A stretch of 64,000 bases of DNA, taken from NCBI GenBank assembly GCA_020284085.1, contig JACEVL010000160.1, positions 98,501 through 162,500 on the forward strand, given 5' to 3'. Under the pieces are notes generated by a model, which saw nothing but the letters and a program-made list of their open reading frames with translations, had not been told where the DNA came from and did no database searches. This document shows positions 58,551 through 64,000 of this stretch, piece by piece. A program made the translations under genes and the position numbers. The DNA is from Aporrectodea caliginosa (taxonomy: Eukaryota > Annelida > Clitellata > Crassiclitellata > Lumbricidae). The first letter of the stretch is position 1; every line of letters begins with the position of its first letter.

Positions 58551-58554
58551 ACAG

Positions 58555-58830
58555 ACACTAAGTGGCTGGATTTTCCCGGCATATTAGCAAAGTTAAGGTC
58601 ATACTGATGGCGTTACAGTAGTCAATCGAGGCTAAAGGTGAAGCTTTCAGCCTTTTTGATACGAAGTCAAAAGGGGTTAGTTGAAGCAGACCGGTGTCCC
58701 AATTCGTTGTGCTTAAATTAGCCAAACAGCAAGGAAACCACGAAAAGCAATTGCGCATAAAAGCAGGAGGACGTAAAAGATCATCAGAAAATTTTGAGAC
58801 TTGAACGTGGACTTATTCCTCAACAGTTGC
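58555..58830 (-). mobile_element. LINE reverse-transcriptase fragment
   Basis: The minus strand encodes PLASIDYCNAISMTLTLL, the (R/S)IDYCNAI block of CR1/L2 LINEs, preceded by LLQLTPFDFVSKRLKA-like sequence. Short and broken. Confidence 0.7.
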
Positions 58831-58929
58831 AATGACTTAAGAAGGTCGTCAAACATTTTCACCTCCAATAACTAGAATTTGATCAGTTTTCCCTCTTATC
58901 AACTTCTGGATCTCCCAATGTTCATTCGC

Positions 58930-58956
58930 TTGTGCGTAATTATCAATTACGCACAA
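58930..58956. repeat. 27-bp near-perfect palindrome
   Basis: TTGTGCGTAATT (58,930-58,941) and AATTACGCACAA (58,945-58,956) are perfect inverted arms around ATC. It could bind a dimeric homeodomain or bZIP-type factor, which is inference only. Confidence 0.85.
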
Positions 58957-60215
58957 ATAACTACGGGTACTAACTAAGTCTTGAGAATGTTCAATCAGTC
59001 AGCAGTCAAAGTATACCCAAGTAGGCCTACCCTAAAGTTCAGGTCAGGGATATTAGTTTTATCCGGATTTAGACTTCGTGAGGACCTATGCTATATAAAG
59101 CTTCGATGTCCCTTGTTAACAAATTACACCAGAAGGTCTCACAAAACTTGAAAACATATTTGCCTTTTACTTAATTAATAGCAAGGCATTTAAAGTGAAA
59201 AATTCGAATTATTTTCAAACGAATGCATTTACGGATTGCATATTTATCGTTTGGTTGGCATGATCTCTATCAGATTTTAATAGCCTATAGTATACTCTGC
59301 AAACAATACTTAAATGTAATCTTCAAAATAATTGTAACATTCATTAATATATATATACACAAAAATGTGTTGAGGCCCCTGCGGATTGTGAGGCCCTATA
59401 GGCAGTAGCTTTTTTAGTTTAATGGTAAATCCGGCTCAGCGTTTAATCCCTCTGGCAGCACCCAATCTTTTACACACATTGCCAGTGATGAGCAGAAATT
59501 AGTGACTGCAATTAACAACCAGTACCCAAACTATACTTCAAAAGAGCTTAAGAAGTAGTCGCATTTAAGCTTTAGCTTGGGTCGAAGGCTATTTCGACCA
59601 AAGCTCACACAAGACAACAACATTAGTGGACAGCCTTTTTGTTTACAAATTTCAGAGTAATTATAAACTGTCGAATTCAGTTGACGAATACCGGAAATCG
59701 ACCTCTGGCACAGAGGTTAACGGCAAACGCATAACCAGACAGCTACACTTAGCCTTGACAGAGGTCGCCACCTGTGGAGCAGTGCTAATGCGGATATATC
59801 GACACTGCTACTTCTGCGTAATGGACTGTCCCTCTTAGACACAGACACGAAGACAAATGGTGTAGACCAACACCTACGATGCTGACTGGAGGCGGCTCGC
59901 TCAACCTCTGAAAGATTAATAGGCAGATGGTGCGACCACTGCTGACATCTGAGCCAACACAAGATAGATAGGCTACCTAAACATGCATCCAGTTTGCACT
60001 CCAGACACGCAAACAAGACAAGTTACATGGCCACACGTGGAAACAGCCATTTGCGATTCTGGAAATGTACAAACACCAGAAAACAAGGTCGCATAATTAG
60101 TGTCCAACCTTACATTAGCATCCACGGAAATGTATACAAAACAGCGTAGAAAACGGGCGTACATGGTCACATCTGCATTCGACTGCACTTAAAGACACCA
60201 TGTAGCCTTCACAAG
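58957..60215. other. Gene-free stretch
   Basis: A hAT-like end on the minus strand near 59,370-59,438 (GAGCCGGATTTACCATTA). Two overlapping ORFs at 59,626-60,016 lack splice context. Confidence 0.4.
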
Positions 60216-60224
60216 GGGTGCCAG

Positions 60225-60324
60225 ACAGACACACAGAGATGGGGACTGATGCTGGGACAGAGAGACAGGGACAGGGACATATTCAGAGAGAGAGAGACAG
60301 AGAGACAGAGACAGACAGAGAGAC

Positions 60325-60367
<43 letters not shown>

Positions 60368-60662
60368 CAGACACAGACACAGAGACACAGACACAGCCAC
60401 AGAAACACAGAGAGAGAGAGAGAGACTGAGACAGAGGCACAGAGACAGACAGAGACAGACAGACAGACAGAGACAGACAGAGACAGACAGGCAGACAGAC
60501 AGAGACAGACAGAGGACATGATACACACAGAGACTGTGAGACAGAGAGACAGAGAGAGAGACAGAGAGAGAGAGAGACTGAGACTGAGACAGAGGCACAG
60601 AGACACAGAGACAGACAGAGACAGACAGAGACAGACAGGCAGACAGACAGAGAGATAGAGGA
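60225..60662. repeat. (AGACAG)n / (AGAG)n purine satellite
   Basis: Mixed GACAGACAG, AGAGAGAGAG and ACAGACACAG units over about 440 bp. A longer block (about 60,420-60,510, GAGACTGAGACAGAGGCACA onward) is repeated near 60,575-60,650. The 212-codon minus ORF rich in Ser/Leu/Cys/Val is a product of the repeat. Confidence 0.95.
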
Positions 60663-60664
60663 CA

Positions 60665-61355
60665 TGATAGCGTCTAATGTGATTAATCCGAATGGCAATG
60701 CATCACACAAAACGACTGCTTTGCCAGACGAGCAATGTATCCAAATAGTACATAGACCTGTTGTAGGTCCATCGGACATTGATAGATGCAGACATCCCCC
60801 TCTGCTGCTCTTCTCGCTCCCTCTCATCGATACCAGACAGCCTGCAGGGTGACCGAGGGCGCATCATCCATTCACCGTCGCTCATCAGCCAAATGCTCAA
60901 TGGCTGCAGTGCTACCAAGACAACGACCGCAGTAATTTATTCAAACGAATTGCTCAATGCTCATGGTCCCTACACAGTGCAACCACCGTCTAAGAGAAGA
61001 TTCGAACCTGCACAGTTCGCGTTAAAGGCGAGCACACAACAATCGGTTACCGTACCTCCACCACTGGTTTTCGTCTGGTACCTGTTCCAAATCTAGGTAA
61101 AGGAGAAGGGTGTATTATCTTCATTGTAACTCAGCGTCCTTAATGCAGAAACTGATTATACAGCCTATCATCGGTTAACGTATTAATGCTTTGATTACTG
61201 TTTCTTGTTGGTATAAAACTGATTCGTCGCTGTCTTTGTAAAATCGTGACAATATTGTGTTTGTTTAAGTTGGCTTTAATGCTACAATAATAGATGCTGC
61301 TTCGGCAATCGTGCCTCATGTTTTGACTTTGCGGATTTTCATTATGAGTTTCTGG
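60665..61355. other. Gene-free stretch, nothing firmly recognised
   Basis: A 105-codon plus ORF (60,779-61,096) contains no motif. Near 60,965-61,050 TGGTCCCTACACAGTGCAAC and GATTCGAACCTGCAC suggest an old, reversed tRNA-like head. Confidence 0.35.
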
Positions 61356-61359
61356 AGCG

Positions 61360-61895
61360 TCACAGATCCCACTGGGGCATCACAGATCAGACTAGAACAT
61401 CACAGCTTCCAACGGGGCATAACAAATCCCATTATGGCATCAACGATCCAACTAGGACATCGCAAATCCAACTGGGGCATCACAGATCCCAATAGGACAT
61501 CACAAATCCTACTTGGGTATCACAGATCCCTTTAGGACATCACAGATTCCACTAGGGCATCACAATCTTCGATTAGGACATCACAGACTCCACTTGGGCA
61601 TAAAAGATCCAATTAGAACATCACATATTCTACTGGGGCATAAAAGATTCCATTAGGACATCTCAGATTCCACTGGGCATAACAGATCACATTAGGACAT
61701 CATAAATCCTACTGGGGTATCACAGATCCGATTAGGGCTTCACAGACTCCACTGGGGCAATGGGAATCACAGATCCCTCTGGAACGTCTCAGAATCATTA
61801 TGGGGTCTAGCTGATCCAAACAGAGCATTTCAGAACCCACTGAAATACCCACTGGAACATGTAAGAAACTAATACCATAACCATAACCATAACCA
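61360..61895. repeat. 20-bp minisatellite with a 40-bp two-unit pattern
   Basis: About 26 units of the type CACAGATCCCACTGGGGCAT. Units ending ACTGGGGCAT tend to alternate with units ending ATTAGGACAT, giving a 40-bp higher-order repeat. Since 20 is not a multiple of three the frame rotates, so coding is unlikely. Degenerate GAACCCA..AGCA-type units continue to about 62,700. Confidence 0.92.
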
Positions 61896-62700
61896 ACTTC
61901 TGGATCATAACAGAACCCAACAGTGCATAATAGAGTATAAAAGCCTCCTGAAAATAGAAGAACCCAGTAGTGCATATCAGAGCCTAGTCAAGCACGATAA
62001 TAATTAATAATAATAATAATAACGACAATTTATATGGCGCTATAACGCAGCGCCATATAAACGGTGCCTCACAAACAGCTAATAGAATCCATTGCAACGC
62101 AATAGAAACAATGGAGAACAGCAGAGCCTACTGGATCATAACAGAACCCAACGGAGCATGAAAGAATCCAGCGCAGCTCTTTGAACCCACGGGAGAATGA
62201 CAGATCCCACTTCGGCATAACAGAACCCAAACAATGACAGCAGAATGCACGTTAGAACTTACTGGAGCATAATATTATAACCCACTGAAGTATAATAGAA
62301 TCGAATGTAGCACAGTAGAACCGAATAGGGCACATTTGAACTTTCTAAAGCACTATCAACCCCACTAGAGCATCGGGAGAAGCATAATAGAAAGTACACA
62401 GTATGAAGACAATAGAACCAAAAGAAGCACATTAAATCGTACTGGAAAACCGCTACTGGGCTTCAGTTTTTGCTACCTTAGTCCTTAGAACAGACTGGAA
62501 CGCAACAAAATCCAGCGGAGCGCACTGGAGTCCAATGGAACACAAACGAAGCCAATGAGGCATAATGGAACCCATGGAACGGAGCAGAGCAGATCCCCTT
62601 AGAGCACAGCAGAACTCACCAAAATAATAGAGCAGACTAGAATCTATTTGAACCCAGTAGAGTTGAAACACGTTAGAAATTACTGGAGCGCAGTAGTAGT
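61896..62700. repeat. Degenerate continuation of the 61.4 kb minisatellite
   Basis: Recurring CATAACAGAACCCA, GCATAATAGAA and CACTGGAGTCCA-like blocks of about 20 bp, increasingly diverged. A short inserted segment at 62,005-62,065 has TATATGGCGC / GCGCCATATA as an inverted pair. Confidence 0.65.
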
Positions 62701-62704
62701 AGTA

Positions 62705-62822
62705 GAAGTAGTTTCAGTTTAACGACACTGTGTGATAACAAAGATCATTACTAAGCGTCGCCCTCCTCCTTCATCCAGGCTTGGGACTGGCACTGCTAGA
62801 GTATGAGCAGTGGCGGAGTTGG
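62705..62822 (-). repeat. SINE 3' end (GTGTCGTTAAACTGAAAC)
   Basis: The minus strand ends with GTGTCGTTAAACTGAAAC, as does the SINE at 12,326-12,465 (GTGTCGTTAAGCCGAAAC). The head reads CAGTGCCAGTCCCAAGCC-like sequence and is not clearly tRNA-like. Confidence 0.55.
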
Positions 62823-62879
62823 AACGCAGTAGAACCAACTGTAGGAGTAAACAACAGAACGGAATGGATCAGTGCAGTG

Positions 62880-63420
62880 GCACCCACCTGTCGAGTAGAC
62901 GAAGCGTGGACGGACAGTTACCCATGACTCTCTGCGCGCTACACAACAACGACGACACACCGGCGCTGTCTGCGCGCGCCGACGCACGCATCGGTGTTCA
63001 TCGGCCGCCGACGACGACGACAACGACGACGACTACCTGATGACAACAACACCTCGACAACAACATCTTCCACTACGCAGTCCCATCATGGCTGTCAATC
63101 GGTCGTCGATATTAATCCAGACGGAGGAAGACGAGTCTGTAATCCGACGTCTTGATCGAACGCCATCGAATCGTCGCGGTCGCCATCTTGGATGTGTCTC
63201 TTGCTCACGACGACGACGATGACGATGCTGTGGACGTGACGTCGCCTCCTCTGTCAGCATCCTCCCTCGCTCGCTCGGTCGGTCGGTCGCTTGGTCGGCT
63301 GGCATGCACCAGCTGCTGAAGCCGCCGCAGCCGGCGCCAAGGGCAACGACGCCGTCAGCTTACAGAACTCAAAGAGGAACGGCGATGGCTGACCGGAATA
63401 TGCTCCTCCGTCAGTTCCGT
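62880..63420. promoter_or_regulatory. CpG-rich block, likely promoter or first-exon region
   Basis: Dense CpG (GCGCGCGCCGACGCACGC, CGACGACGACG runs, CTCGCTCGGTCGGTCGGTCG) in an AT-rich window. A YY1-type CGCCATCTTGG lies at 63,181-63,191, a motif common just downstream of animal CpG promoters. A short plus-strand ORF from ATG at 63,088 could be a first coding exon. Confidence 0.5.
63088..63222 (+). CDS. Possible first coding exon in the CpG-rich block (unrecognised)
   Basis: The ORF reads MAVNRSSILIQTEEDESVIR and runs to GRHLGCVSCSRRRR, stop. The first 25 codons look plausible; the Arg-rich end reflects CGA repeats. No clear donor follows. The minus strand is also open here, so direction is undecided. 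Confidence 0.2.
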   Translation: MAVNRSSILIQTEEDESVIRRLDRTPSNRRGRHLGCVSCSRRRR

Positions 63421-63454
63421 GTATTCATTTCTCACCATGGTGCAGGGGTGGGAC

Positions 63455-64000
63455 GTTGCCTCCGTCCGTCTGGCCTTCCATCCTTCCTGTCCATGCTGTC
63501 CTTTCTTCCATCCTTGTCCATAGTCCTTGAACATCCTTCATCCTTCCGTTTGTCCCTTCCTTCCATACGTCTGTTCATCCTTCCTTCCGCCCTTCCATCC
63601 TTCCGTCTGTCCTTTCCTTCCTTCTTCTTCCTTCCATCTCTCCTTCCTCCCTCTTCCTTCCTTCCCTTCCTTCTTTCTTCTTCCTTCTTCTTCCTTCCTT
63701 CCTTCTTCCTTCCTTCCTTCCTTCCTTCTTCCTTCCTTCCTTCCTTCCTTCCTTCCTTCCTTCCTTCCTTCTTCCTTTTCTTCCTTCCTTTCTTTCTTCC
63801 TTCCTTCCTTCCTTCCTTCCTCCCTCTCTTTCCTTCCTTCCTTTCTTTCCTTCCTCTTCTTTCCTTCCTTCTTCCTTCTCCCTTCCTCCTTCCTTCCTTC
63901 CTTCCTTCCTTCCTTCCTTCCTTCCTTCCTTCCTTCCTTCCTTCCTTCCTTCCTTCCTCCTTCCTTCCTTCCTTCCTTCCTTCCTTCCTTCCTTCCTTCC
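63455..64000. repeat. (TTCC)n polypyrimidine tract to the window edge
   Basis: TTCC/CTTC repeats become nearly pure from about 63,700 onward. The pure purine/pyrimidine strand asymmetry favours triplex or slipped structures, and assembly across it would be unreliable. Confidence 0.97.

Noticed and set aside
60189..60827. 212-codon minus-strand ORF that looks Cys/Ser-rich
   Set aside because: It is the translation of (CTGTCT)n; all three frames on each strand stay open across the repeat.

Overview
This 64 kb window is AT-rich animal genomic DNA. GT-AG introns, one clear multi-exon gene, tRNA-headed SINEs, L2/CR1-like LINE fragments, many hAT-type DNA transposons and abundant microsatellites point to a metazoan nuclear genome. 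The decamer TAGGCCTAC is scattered through it, especially at 35-43 kb. From memory of other genomes I would guess a marine invertebrate, perhaps a deuterostome such as an echinoderm or hemichordate, but nothing in the sequence settles this. There is no operon, CRISPR array, rRNA gene or intact tRNA gene.

Gene content is low. The best gene lies on the minus strand at 25,128-31,890. Five exons can be placed by splice sites and matching reading phases. They encode at least 563 codons of a Ser/Pro-rich, probably disordered protein that begins MADHSDSSDDDFGA; the family is not recognised and its 3' end was not found. A second minus-strand exon candidate (12,772-12,933) sits beside a CpG-rich segment (13,020-13,380). 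A CpG-rich, promoter-like block occurs near the right end (62,880-63,420). A short minus-strand ORF at 25-219 may be the start of another gene running off the window. At 43,636-43,839 there is a broken fragment of the N-terminal region of V-ATPase subunit a.

Layout: 1-9 kb holds SINEs, microsatellites, a hAT element with a degraded transposase, and LINE fragments. 9.6-11.6 kb is a nest of a pogo/Tigger-like element containing a LINE end and a hAT. 12.7-13.4 kb is the exon and CpG block. 13.4-22 kb is mostly unannotated, with a gag-like zinc-knuckle fragment and a small hAT MITE. 22-25 kb is a head-to-head LINE cluster inside or downstream of the main gene. 25-32 kb is the gene. 32-52 kb holds more MITEs with clear target-site duplications, the TAGGCCTA-rich tract, the V-ATPase fragment, LINE fragments and minisatellites. 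53.2-54.95 kb is a palindromic array of about 150-bp units, each carrying a YY1-like and usually a TCAAGGTCA-like motif. 55-64 kb holds hairpins, SINEs, minisatellites, the CpG block and a final polypyrimidine TTCC tract.

The genes do not form a visible pathway. The most unusual object is the palindromic array at 53.2-54.95 kb; the most useful one is the unrecognised five-exon gene. All calls are by eye, without any similarity search.
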